Shown here: piece by piece, positions 31,101-36,861 of the stretch
Layout: every line of letters begins with the position of its first letter
Numbering within the stretch: the first letter of the stretch is position 1
Source: a virus
DNA length: 36,861 bases
Strand: one strand, 5' to 3'
Virus record (IMG/VR): IMGVR_UViG_3300031227_014265
Location: 1 to 36,861 of that record
Notes under the pieces: generated by a model
What the model saw: the letters and a program-made list of their open reading frames with translations, nothing else
Told to the model about the DNA's origin: nothing
The model's database searches: none
Program-made: the position numbers and the translations under genes

Positions 31101-32887
31101 TAAAATATTTGCACCTTATCTAATAAATCTAGTCTTATGCCCACTATGAAAACTCTTTCTCTGTTCTGCGGAACTCCAAAATCCTTTGAGTTTAAAATCT
31201 CGAAGTCTATAGCGTATCCAAGTTCGCAAATGCACTCACAAATTCTTTCAAAGGAGTCTCCTTGATTATGGGACAAGATTCCCTTAACGTTCTCAAGAAG
31301 GAGATACTTTGGTTTTTTAGCTTTAATGATTCTAAAACATTCAAACCACATAGTCCCGCGGGAATCTTCAAATCCTTTTCTTTTTCCAGCGATAGACCAT
31401 GCCTGGCAATTATGGACCATAGCTCCGTTTGCCATATATGATTGGTCGTCTTCAACGCTGATGTTGTAAACTGTTTCTTTTTTATTAAGCTGTTTATTTT
31501 TTCTAAGTAATCCCCATCCATAGTTGTTGTTATCAATGATTGCACTTCTATTTCGTTTTGGGATAGTAATAGCATAAATATCTCGTTGATTAACTGTTCT
31601 TCCTTCGATAATGTGTGTGTTTTTGGTTTTATTGTACATAACTGATGGATAAACTCCATAAACTCGTTGGATGAGCATAGCCAGCCCAATTGCCAATTTT
31701 GGTGATACTGTTGAGGCTCTCCAAAACTCTCCTTCTTTACAATAGCAGCCATCCCCCGATAAATAGCCCTCAAGAAGATGGCGTGCTTTTTCTTTAGGTA
31801 AAGATAACCATCTTGATGGGATTTCTTTATTGTGTGCTCCTCTTCCAATTGGTTTAAGAAATTCTGCCAATTTTTTATTTGTGATATGGAATTTATATGC
31901 TGTTCTTTCTTCGACCTCAGTGCAGTGAAATTTTCGCTCGATTTGTTTTTTACACACACTTGCTTTATGTTTTCCGCATGAGATAACAACTCGACAAGTT
32001 TTTCCGTCTCCTCTGTCTTTTCTATTAACCAACCATCCATCGGCAATATATCTTCCGACAATCCACCAAAAATCTGAATCTCCTTCCACGTCTTGCTCTT
32101 GTGGCAAACATCTACCAATATAATGATTTTGAAGTTTTTTGGCTTCAACCCAACTTGGGTTTTTGAATTTCCTAACATAGCTTCGCTTTTCATTGTCCCA
32201 TTTTTGATATTTTTCTCTGCAATAATAGGGATGTTCATCTGTTGTGATTGTAGGTAATATTCCCTGGGCATCAATGAGTCTAACGTTTTTGTTTGTACTT
32301 TTATGTTTTTTAATAACTTTTTTCCATCGTCCTTTATGCGTAAAGACTTCATCTCCAAGTTCAATATCTTTAATGGGTGATAATCCTTTTTTTGTAAGAA
32401 TAAGTGTGCTTGCGACAAAACAAGGCACTCCACCGGTAAGCAAGTCGAAATCTGGAATGTCATCTGTTTTGATTTTTGTAATGTCGTTTTCATGGAGCTT
32501 GTTCCTTTCGTCAAAATTATTTTGAGCAGATGTGGGCAACTGCCGTGTGTTCCCTTTGCTACTGTCGGTGCTATTCCCGTTGGGTCGTAATAACAATCCT
32601 GTTGATGCTTGCCGTATCGTGTTCTCTTTATTTCCATCTTTGTCTCCGAAATTTTTTCTGTAGATTGAGCATGCGTATTTGTCGATTTCGTTTGACCAAA
32701 CACAAGTATACACGGGATGTTGTTTCCCCCTAGTGCCATCCTTGCTACTAGGGTCGGGCAACAATTTAACATTCTCTGGCGAAACTTGCCCCTGCGTAAT
32801 TCGTGATAAACCCACACTTTCGAGTCCATATCTAAAACCTCCAATACCAGCGAAAAGTTCTATAAAAGTAATTTCATTTTTAATCAT
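31100..32887 (-). CDS. C5 cytosine methyltransferase, N-terminal half, with intein
   Basis: The precursor is 595 residues. Motif I is FIELFAGIGG (8-17), the SNEID block is at 65-69 and DITKI at 135-139. Then an intein interrupts the chain at residues 156-493. After the intein, CQAWSIAGKRKG (494 on), LLLENVKG (529-536) and QNRERVFIVG (574-583) complete motifs IV, VI and VIII. The catalytic Cys of PCQ is C494, the intein +1 residue. The enzyme methylates cytosine C5, using SAM, probably to protect phage DNA. Residues 27-60 and 82-122 are inserts absent from ordinary enzymes. It ends before the target-recognition region, supplied by the next gene. Confidence 0.9.
   Translation of the reverse strand: MIKNEITFIELFAGIGGFRYGLESVGLSRITQGQVSPENVKLLPDPSSKDGTRGKQHPVYTCVWSNEIDKYACSIYRKNFGDKDGNKENTIRQASTGLLLRPNGNSTDSSKGNTRQLPTSAQNNFDERNKLHENDITKIKTDDIPDFDLLTGGVPCFVASTLILTKKGLSPIKDIELGDEVFTHKGRWKKVIKKHKSTNKNVRLIDAQGILPTITTDEHPYYCREKYQKWDNEKRSYVRKFKNPSWVEAKKLQNHYIGRCLPQEQDVEGDSDFWWIVGRYIADGWLVNRKDRGDGKTCRVVISCGKHKASVCKKQIERKFHCTEVEERTAYKFHITNKKLAEFLKPIGRGAHNKEIPSRWLSLPKEKARHLLEGYLSGDGCYCKEGEFWRASTVSPKLAIGLAMLIQRVYGVYPSVMYNKTKNTHIIEGRTVNQRDIYAITIPKRNRSAIIDNNNYGWGLLRKNKQLNKKETVYNISVEDDQSYMANGAMVHNCQAWSIAGKRKGFEDSRGTMWFECFRIIKAKKPKYLLLENVKGILSHNQGDSFERICECICELGYAIDFEILNSKDFGVPQNRERVFIVGIRLDLLDKVQIF
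31409..32422 (-). other. Intein with LAGLIDADG homing endonuclease, inside the methyltransferase
   Basis: A 338-residue intein (precursor residues C156 to N493). Block A starts CFVASTLILTKKGLSPIKD; block B has TTDEHP (215-220) with the T-x-x-H pair; block F is VYNISVEDDQSYMAN (473-487) and block G ends H492-N493, with C494 next. Two LAGLIDADG-type helices, IVGRYIADG (276-284) and LLEGYLSGDG (371-380), mark a dodecapeptide endonuclease between the splicing blocks. All residues needed for standard splicing are present, so it is probably active. Confidence 0.93.
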
Positions 32888-32907
32888 TATTATCTTTCTT
32901 ATCCTAT

Positions 32908-32981
32908 TGGTGTGCGGGGTAGGATTTGAACCTACTCTGTAAGAGCCACAATCTTACGTGCTGCCATTACACCACCCTCAC
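32908..32981 (-). tRNA. tRNA-His (GTG anticodon)
   Basis: The 74-base sequence folds into a cloverleaf. The acceptor stem is GTGAGGG/CCCGCAC with an A4-G69 mismatch; the D stem is GTGT/GCAC; the anticodon stem TAAGA/TCTTA holds loop TTGTGGC with anticodon GTG; and the T stem GTAGG/CCTAC closes a TTCAAAT loop. ACCA is encoded at the end, so CCA does not need to be added at first. The discriminator is A73 and the preceding base is T, whereas bacterial tRNA-His normally has G-1 and C73 as identity elements. It lies before the methyltransferase gene on the same strand; a short hairpin at 33000-33031 precedes it. Confidence 0.85.
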
Positions 32982-33036
32982 AAAAATTTAAATTTATTTA
33001 GAGGGACAAAACTAGCATATTATGCCCCTCTTGAGC

Positions 33037-33285
33037 TTAAGACTTTCCCGCCAGGGAGCCTCGAGCTAATTTCTTATGATTATTATACATTTTTCTCGTA
33101 TTCCATATTTTTATTGCTACTTTTAAAGTAATAGGGTTATGGTTTCCTTGTCTATCCTCTACTGTATCATCCATCCTTGCTGGGCAATTATGGCACATAA
33201 TAAAATAAGAGTTACCTATGTCCCATTTCTGTATACTTATCTTTGTGCTACCACAAAAAGGACAGGGTTTTAATTTTGGTTTCAT
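33037..33285 (-). CDS. Lar-like zinc ribbon protein
   Basis: This 82-residue protein matches Lar-like restriction alleviation proteins: LKPCPFCGSTKISIQ, then CHNCPARM, a middle variable turn and the closing helix PITLKVAIKIWNTR. The CPFCG and CHNC pairs bind zinc. Lar from Rac prophage eases type I restriction, but many relatives are uncharacterised. The last 16 residues after WNTRK are extra and include the repeat region GCTCGAGGCT at 33057-33066. It lies close to the methyltransferase. It starts after AGAGGA. Confidence 0.75.
   Translation of the reverse strand: MKPKLKPCPFCGSTKISIQKWDIGNSYFIMCHNCPARMDDTVEDRQGNHNPITLKVAIKIWNTRKMYNNHKKLARGSLAGKS
33057..33066. repeat. GCTCGAGGCT site 1
   Basis: One of three copies of a GC-rich ten-base word in an AT-rich window (others at 34821-34834 and 36722-36735). 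Here it lies at the 3' end of the Lar-like gene, on the minus strand. The core includes the palindrome CTCGAG. Confidence 0.6.
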
Positions 33286-33785
33286 ATCGTAATGTCCTCT
33301 TTTAATAATAATGATTCTACTAAAGAACTTGTTTTTGGATGAAGCATAATATTTTTTTTATTCTTTTTATACCAAGCTTTCACATCATTTTTACCTGTAA
33401 TGGCTATGCTAGCTCCTATCCAATCACAGACCATTTCTTTAGCATATTTATCTGGCATCCTTAAGGCTATAATTTCTCCTGAGCCTTCTCTTAGTATCCA
33501 ATATTGCCAATGATGTTTGTTTCTATGAATATGCTTTAACCAAGCTGAATCAAAATTCCATTTAGTTTGATGAACTATGTCTCCAGGATGAGCCCACTTA
33601 GCTGGGCATTTATTTTGTATGCCATAATCACCATAAAAATAATTAACATATGGAAACCACTCTATAGGCAATAGCTTAGATAAATCATGAGTCAAGCCTT
33701 GATAATATAAGCCTAATTTAAAGCACTCTAAAGCTACATGAGCCTTGTGTATAATAATATATTTTAAATATTTAATATGTTTCAT
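33282..33785 (-). CDS. DUF5662-like protein
   Basis: From ATG 33785 (AAAGG at eight bases) this is 167 residues. It has the pattern of DUF5662: HKAHVALECFKLGLYYQG, then THDLSKLLPIEWFPY, HIHRNKHHWQYW and a late KYAKEMVCDWIGA. The conserved histidines and the D-x-S-K box suggest a metal-dependent HD-like or hydrolase fold, but the family has no assigned function. It overlaps the Lar-like gene by four bases. Confidence 0.8.
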   Translation of the reverse strand: MKHIKYLKYIIIHKAHVALECFKLGLYYQGLTHDLSKLLPIEWFPYVNYFYGDYGIQNKCPAKWAHPGDIVHQTKWNFDSAWLKHIHRNKHHWQYWILREGSGEIIALRMPDKYAKEMVCDWIGASIAITGKNDVKAWYKKNKKNIMLHPKTSSLVESLLLKEDITI

Positions 33786-33798
33786 TATATTAACCTTT

Positions 33799-34086
33799 CT
33801 AAAACCATACAAACTCTTCAGTAGCACCTCCAGCTATTAATCTTTTTCTAATCTCTAGCTTAGCTTCTGCTGTTAATAAAGCTGCAAGTCTTTTATGATT
33901 AGTTGAGTCAAACATAGCTACAATATACATAAAGTTACCTCTTATGTTTATCATCTTATTTAATTGCTCTACCTTTTCATCCACATACCCATGAGTATTA
34001 TCATATGTCTTCCAAATAGATATTGCTGCCATCTTAACCTCATCAAAATATAAATCTAATGGAGCTTTGTAATATATATTATCCAT
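33799..34086 (-). CDS. Unknown phage-type small protein
   Basis: A 95-residue protein, MDNIYYKAPLDLYFDEV, with an IWKTYDNTHGY and NFMYIVAMFDSTNHKR pattern that I associate with an uncharacterised family found in large phages. It is likely a single small domain. It starts two bases after the upstream gene's stop. Confidence 0.7.
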   Translation of the reverse strand: MDNIYYKAPLDLYFDEVKMAAISIWKTYDNTHGYVDEKVEQLNKMINIRGNFMYIVAMFDSTNHKRLAALLTAEAKLEIRKRLIAGGATEEFVWF

Positions 34087-34088
34087 TT

Positions 34089-34628
34089 TTAATCACTCTC
34101 CCAGTCTTTAGTCTTCAAGTTCCAAGTCTTATTAAATTTTAAATCCATCACAAAGGCTAGTAAAAACTCATTATCATCATTAAACTCAAATTTACTAGTA
34201 TCATTAAATTTACGTAAACTAAACAATACCAGAGATCGCCGTAATTTTATTAACTTAACATTTGGTTTAAATATTAAAGGTAAAAATTCATCATCATAAT
34301 ATGATTGTAATTGTTCTTGGGTAGGAAGATAAGTTATACTTTTAAAACCAACAATATCAACTAATTTACATTTACCAGAACAATCTTGATAATTATAAAC
34401 TTTATTAATATCAAAATAACCATCATCATGTTTGTGATGATTATTATCATCATTAAAATATTCATAACCCATACCATAAGCAGGTGAATCTTGTAAAATA
34501 CAATTTTCTACCTCACTGGTCTTATCTTCAAATTCATATAAAATAGAAACCTTATCTCCAATAACAGGTCTCCATGAATCTTGTATCTCTTTAGCCTTAT
34601 TACACATTAAAGTAAATCTATTCATCAT
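34089..34628 (-). CDS. Unknown acidic protein
   Basis: A 179-residue protein starting MMNRFTLMCNKAKEIQDSW, with an SRPVIGDKVSILYEF-like beta segment and a stretch rich in D, N and H (DDNNHHKHDDGYF) that could bind metal. It is coupled to the next upstream gene by an 11-base overlap. Unrecognised. Confidence 0.7.
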   Translation of the reverse strand: MMNRFTLMCNKAKEIQDSWRPVIGDKVSILYEFEDKTSEVENCILQDSPAYGMGYEYFNDDNNHHKHDDGYFDINKVYNYQDCSGKCKLVDIVGFKSITYLPTQEQLQSYYDDEFLPLIFKPNVKLIKLRRSLVLFSLRKFNDTSKFEFNDDNEFLLAFVMDLKFNKTWNLKTKDWESD

Positions 34629-34818
34629 TATCTTTCAATTCTATTTTAGCATTACCTAAATAAAGCTTAATACCAACAACATCATTATTATCCCTAGACC
34701 TAAATATAATTAAACTATCATCAATATAACATATGGTTTTTTCGTTTTTTTTCAATGGCCTTATAACATACTCAACACTGTCATCATAATCATTGTAGTA
34801 AATTGTTTTAGCTAGCAT
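34618..34818 (-). CDS. Small protein, DUF2283-like
   Basis: From ATG 34818 this is 66 residues, starting MLAKTIYYNDYDD. DDSLIIFRSRDNNDVVGIKL resembles the DUF2283 pattern (an acidic turn followed by a VGI strand). GAGG, five bases before this ATG, lies inside repeat site 2, so the repeat serves as the ribosome site. A TTG at 34854 would give a longer protein but has no better site. Confidence 0.6.
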   Translation of the reverse strand: MLAKTIYYNDYDDSVEYVIRPLKKNEKTICYIDDSLIIFRSRDNNDVVGIKLYLGNAKIELKDNDE

Positions 34819-34820
34819 AT

Positions 34821-34834
34821 AGCCTCGAGCCTCG
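34821..34834. repeat. GCTCGAGGCT site 2 (14-base extended copy)
   Basis: The minus strand reads CGAGGCTCGAGGCT, the same 14 bases as the plus strand at 36722-36735. It lies at the start of a small gene and supplies its ribosome site. Confidence 0.65.
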
Positions 34835-34864
34835 TAGTTGCGAATGATTCTCAATTGGCATTAT

Positions 34865-35149
34865 TTATTTAACCTCTTTAGTTGTTGATGATAATGATGT
34901 AGTACTTGACCTACTTATATGAGAGGGCAATATTGCCTTCACTTTATCTTTACCTTTATATAAAACATTATAATTATTAAAAGCTCTATATGTATCAAAT
35001 TTACCCAAATGTAAATCTTTATTAGGATGATGGTTCCAGCAAGTCTCGCAACAATAATCAATATGATGAGTACCACTAATACAATGATAATATTTTATTA
35101 TAGTATCATCATTATATTCTGTTTTTATACTACCTAAGTTTCTTAACAT
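34865..35149 (-). CDS. Unknown small protein with Cys/His cluster
   Basis: A 94-residue protein whose middle holds HCISGTHHIDYCCETCWNHH, a cluster of C and H that could bind a metal. The tail is rich in serine and threonine (SSTTSLSSTT). Its ATG overlaps the end of the first tandem-paralogue gene by seven bases. Unrecognised. Confidence 0.7.
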   Translation of the reverse strand: MLRNLGSIKTEYNDDTIIKYYHCISGTHHIDYCCETCWNHHPNKDLHLGKFDTYRAFNNYNVLYKGKDKVKAILPSHISRSSTTSLSSTTKEVK

Positions 35150-35331
35150 TCTATCATCTCTACTTTAAGTATAGCATAATTTTGTCTACTCATTAACTCT
35201 TTGGCTTTAGCTATGGCTAAAGTTTCACTTACAGCAAACACAGTAGCTTCAACTATATGAATATGAGTAAAATCAAGTGGATTTTCTCTGTCCCACGCCT
35301 CTACTATATACTTACGTTTATACCTTATCAT
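35143..35331 (-). CDS. Tandem paralogue C of a small phage family
   Basis: A 62-residue protein with the shared layout of the three neighbouring genes: KYIVEAWDREN start, a VEATVFAVSE strand, the helix LAIAKAKELM and the ending NYAILKVEMIE. No catalytic motif is seen. It is the downstream member of a run of three copies and the most diverged at its N-terminus. Function is unknown; the tandem array suggests duplication by unequal crossing over. Confidence 0.8.
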   Translation of the reverse strand: MIRYKRKYIVEAWDRENPLDFTHIHIVEATVFAVSETLAIAKAKELMSRQNYAILKVEMIEC

Positions 35332-35348
35332 TATTCACTTCCCTTTCC

Positions 35349-35570
35349 TTATAAATAAGATTCGAGATAAGATTCATCTTTTTCTATGACCTCGATTTTA
35401 ATTACAACATATTCTCGTCTCTTAATTAATTCTTTAGACTTAGCTATGGCTAAATCTTCAGTTTTAGCAAACACTTCAACCTCAACTTTATTAATTTCAA
35501 ATACATTTTTGTAATGATAGAGATCGACCTTTTTTTCATCCCATGCTTCTATTGTATATTTATATATCAT
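35349..35570 (-). CDS. Tandem paralogue B of a small phage family
   Basis: A 73-residue protein, YKYTIEAWDEKK, then VEVEVFAKTEDLAIAKSKEL and YVVIKIEVIEKD. It matches both neighbours strongly, with an insert after EAWD and a longer tail. Its ATG follows GGAAGTG. See the other two copies at 35143-35331 and 35582-35785. Confidence 0.8.
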   Translation of the reverse strand: MIYKYTIEAWDEKKVDLYHYKNVFEINKVEVEVFAKTEDLAIAKSKELIKRREYVVIKIEVIEKDESYLESYL

Positions 35571-35581
35571 TATTAATCCTT

Positions 35582-35785
35582 CTATCTAATTTGATATTCA
35601 TGGTCATCTTTTTCTATAACATCAATTTTAGTTACAATATACTCTTCTCTAGTAATCAATTTTTTAGCTTCACTTATAGCTAAAGCACAATCTTTAGCAA
35701 GCATAGTAACTTCAACAACATCAATAGCAAAAGGATTAGAACTTATATTATTATATGCTTCTATTGTGTATTTCAATTTTATCAT
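35582..35785 (-). CDS. Tandem paralogue A of a small phage family
   Basis: A 67-residue protein, KLKYTIEAYNN, then VVEVTMLAKDCALAISEAKK and YIVTKIDVIEKDD. It is the first of three tandem copies, and overlaps the RNA ligase stop by four bases. Alternating beta-helix-beta pattern, unknown function. Confidence 0.8.
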   Translation of the reverse strand: MIKLKYTIEAYNNISSNPFAIDVVEVTMLAKDCALAISEAKKLITREEYIVTKIDVIEKDDHEYQIR

Positions 35786-36660
35786 TGTTCATCCTTATCT
35801 AGTTCTATGGATACCTTTGTAATAAGAGGTCTTACTAGCCTAACCGTTACTTTTCCAATAGCCTTTTCTACTGCAATGCTCCACACAACTTCATTTTCGC
35901 TTTCACGTTTAACATCGATTATCATAGCTTTAATAATATTGCCCATCATGCTCATAGTTAAAGGACCAACAAAATCATCCAATACATGTATAACTCTATT
36001 ACGAGTAACCCATTCTTCTGCAACTTTATTTGCAATCTCTATAACCTCTAGTTTAGCAATATCAGTTACAGTCCTCTTTTTTGTTGTCTCCCTAAACTCT
36101 TCATTTTTATGTTTAACAATAATCCTCTCGCCATTATTTTTTCTCAACTCAATTAAGGGTCTCAAAACTATACCCTCTTGTATTTTGTCTTTACCACAAC
36201 CGTTCCTCAATGCTTGTACTGAAAATTTAGCTAGCTGCTTATCTATGCTATCAATATCAGTAGATATTTTTGCATAAGAAACAAACTCTAAACTTAATAA
36301 TGAAACTATTTCATCAGCTTGGGGAACATTTAACCATAAATCATTAATTTTAACTTCAAAGGCAATAAATTTTAAAGTCTCACCATAAGTAAGCCTCATT
36401 TTTTGCAATTTTCCGCCATAGGCTTCACCATAGATAGTAATATCATCTAGATTATGCTCAACAAATTTTTTAATTAAACTATCACTATTAAATAGCTTGA
36501 TAAAATTTTCATGCTTACTGCCACCTGATGAAAAATTTAATTGATTATTTTTGTAACTAATATGAGCCGATGTCCCGTGTATTTTTTCTAAAGCATAACA
36601 CTCTTTGAATAATAAAATATCCTGTTCTTTATATAAACTTTTAATATGCATATAGCTCAT
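35782..36660 (-). CDS. RNA ligase (Rnl2-like)
   Basis: This 292-residue protein joins RNA ends using ATP, through a ligase-AMP intermediate. The nucleotidyltransferase motif I is EKIHG (25-29) with K26 as the adenylated lysine, followed by SAHISYKNNQ. IYGEAYGGK at 76-84 is motif III-like. QEGIVLRP (161-168) is motif IV and IIVKHKNEEF (180-189) motif V. The spacing fits Rnl2-type RNA ligases rather than DNA ligases, as no OB domain follows. Rnl2 seals nicks in duplex RNA. It is the first gene after the strong promoter and has AAGGA at eight bases. With the tRNA and CCA enzyme it suggests RNA repair. Confidence 0.9.
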   Translation of the reverse strand: MSYMHIKSLYKEQDILLFKECYALEKIHGTSAHISYKNNQLNFSSGGSKHENFIKLFNSDSLIKKFVEHNLDDITIYGEAYGGKLQKMRLTYGETLKFIAFEVKINDLWLNVPQADEIVSLLSLEFVSYAKISTDIDSIDKQLAKFSVQALRNGCGKDKIQEGIVLRPLIELRKNNGERIIVKHKNEEFRETTKKRTVTDIAKLEVIEIANKVAEEWVTRNRVIHVLDDFVGPLTMSMMGNIIKAMIIDVKRESENEVVWSIAVEKAIGKVTVRLVRPLITKVSIELDKDEQ

Positions 36661-36721
36661 GTTAATTATCCTTCTGTTTTAAATGATGGTTTTTAATTTT
36701 TTTATTTTGATGCTTTATAGT

Positions 36722-36735
36722 CGAGGCTCGAGGCT
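36722..36735. repeat. GCTCGAGGCT site 3 (14-base extended copy)
   Basis: Plus strand CGAGGCTCGAGGCT in the leader between the promoter and the RNA ligase gene. Inverted relative to site 2. A TATCGATA palindrome (36736-36745 region) lies next to it. Confidence 0.65.
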
Positions 36736-36754
36736 TATCGATATCTATGATAAA

Positions 36755-36783
36755 ACTATATCACAGAAGTCTGCATTTGTCAA
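36755..36783 (-). promoter_or_regulatory. Near-consensus sigma-70 promoter upstream of the RNA ligase gene
   Basis: TTGACA (36778-36783), 17 bases, TATAGT (36755-36760), with TGA before the -10. It shares ACTTGACAAAT with the promoter at 19283-19311. Start near 36748 leaves about 88 bases to the RNA ligase ATG. An (AAT)13 tract begins three bases upstream of the -35 box. This is the only strong promoter in the first 17 kb and probably drives the small-gene block. Confidence 0.8.
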
Positions 36784-36786
36784 GTA

Positions 36787-36825
<39 letters not shown>

Positions 36826-36861
36826 TCTGATAAAATAACAAAATAAATAAAGAAAGAAAGA

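Noticed and set aside
31207-32844. 545-codon open frame overlapping the methyltransferase and intein on the same strand
   Set aside because: The main frame has all methyltransferase and intein motifs and this frame has none over most of its length. Only the two short recognition-like pieces near 32522-32809 deserve notice, so it is reported as an observation and not as a gene.
35807-36277. 156-codon open frame on the plus strand over the RNA ligase gene
   Set aside because: It is antisense to a clear RNA ligase, with no recognisable motif, and reads as the low-complexity antisense shadow of an AT-rich gene.

Overview
The window looks like part of a tailed double-stranded DNA phage genome (Caudoviricetes), or a prophage segment of one. 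It is very AT-rich, every supported gene is on the minus strand, and genes are packed end to start with many ATGA, TAATG and TGATG junctions. It carries a large terminase, portal, HK97-type prohead protease, a probable capsid protein and a phage-style tRNA, and no cellular housekeeping block. Strong AAGGAG-type ribosome binding sites and TTGACA/TATAAT promoters fit a bacterial host with ordinary sigma-70 signals. TAA, TAG and TGA all act as stops, so the standard bacterial code is used. I cannot name the host.

Transcription runs from high to low coordinates. 36861-32900: an (AAT)13 tract and a near-consensus promoter, then an RNA ligase, three tandem paralogous small genes, several unknown small genes, a DUF5662-like gene, a Lar-like zinc ribbon and a tRNA-His. 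32887-30321: a C5 cytosine DNA methyltransferase split into two coupled genes. The first half is interrupted by a LAGLIDADG intein placed exactly before the catalytic cysteine, and it holds out-of-frame pieces that resemble target-recognition segments. 30300-22360: many small genes, a CCA-adding enzyme, an ARPP-1-like protein, an XRE regulator, an HD-domain hydrolase, and a stem-loop/promoter cassette that seems to have been inserted between two genes with a target duplication. 22364-12557: three zinc-binding proteins, terminase, a consensus promoter with a leader and terminator-like hairpin, portal, a small membrane protein, an AAA+ ATPase, the prohead protease with a probable nested scaffold gene, a decoration-like protein, the capsid protein and a small unknown protein. 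12535-1: ten genes for glycan synthesis (glycosyltransferases, GDP-mannose dehydratase, a shortened nucleotide-sugar dehydrogenase, two epimerases, a phosphatase-fold/methyltransferase fusion and an SGNH hydrolase), continuing beyond the window.

The head genes run straight into the glycan genes with no clear terminator or new promoter between them, so capsid and sugar genes may share late transcripts. Two readings fit: the phage decorates its own particle with glycan, or it alters the host surface polysaccharide, as proposed for the LPS gene clusters of some marine cyanophages. The tRNA, CCA-adding enzyme and RNA ligase form a possible tRNA maintenance set, and the methyltransferase plus Lar-like protein a possible anti-restriction set. 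Most small genes have no function I can recognise. Protein calls rest on motifs read by eye, without database searches.
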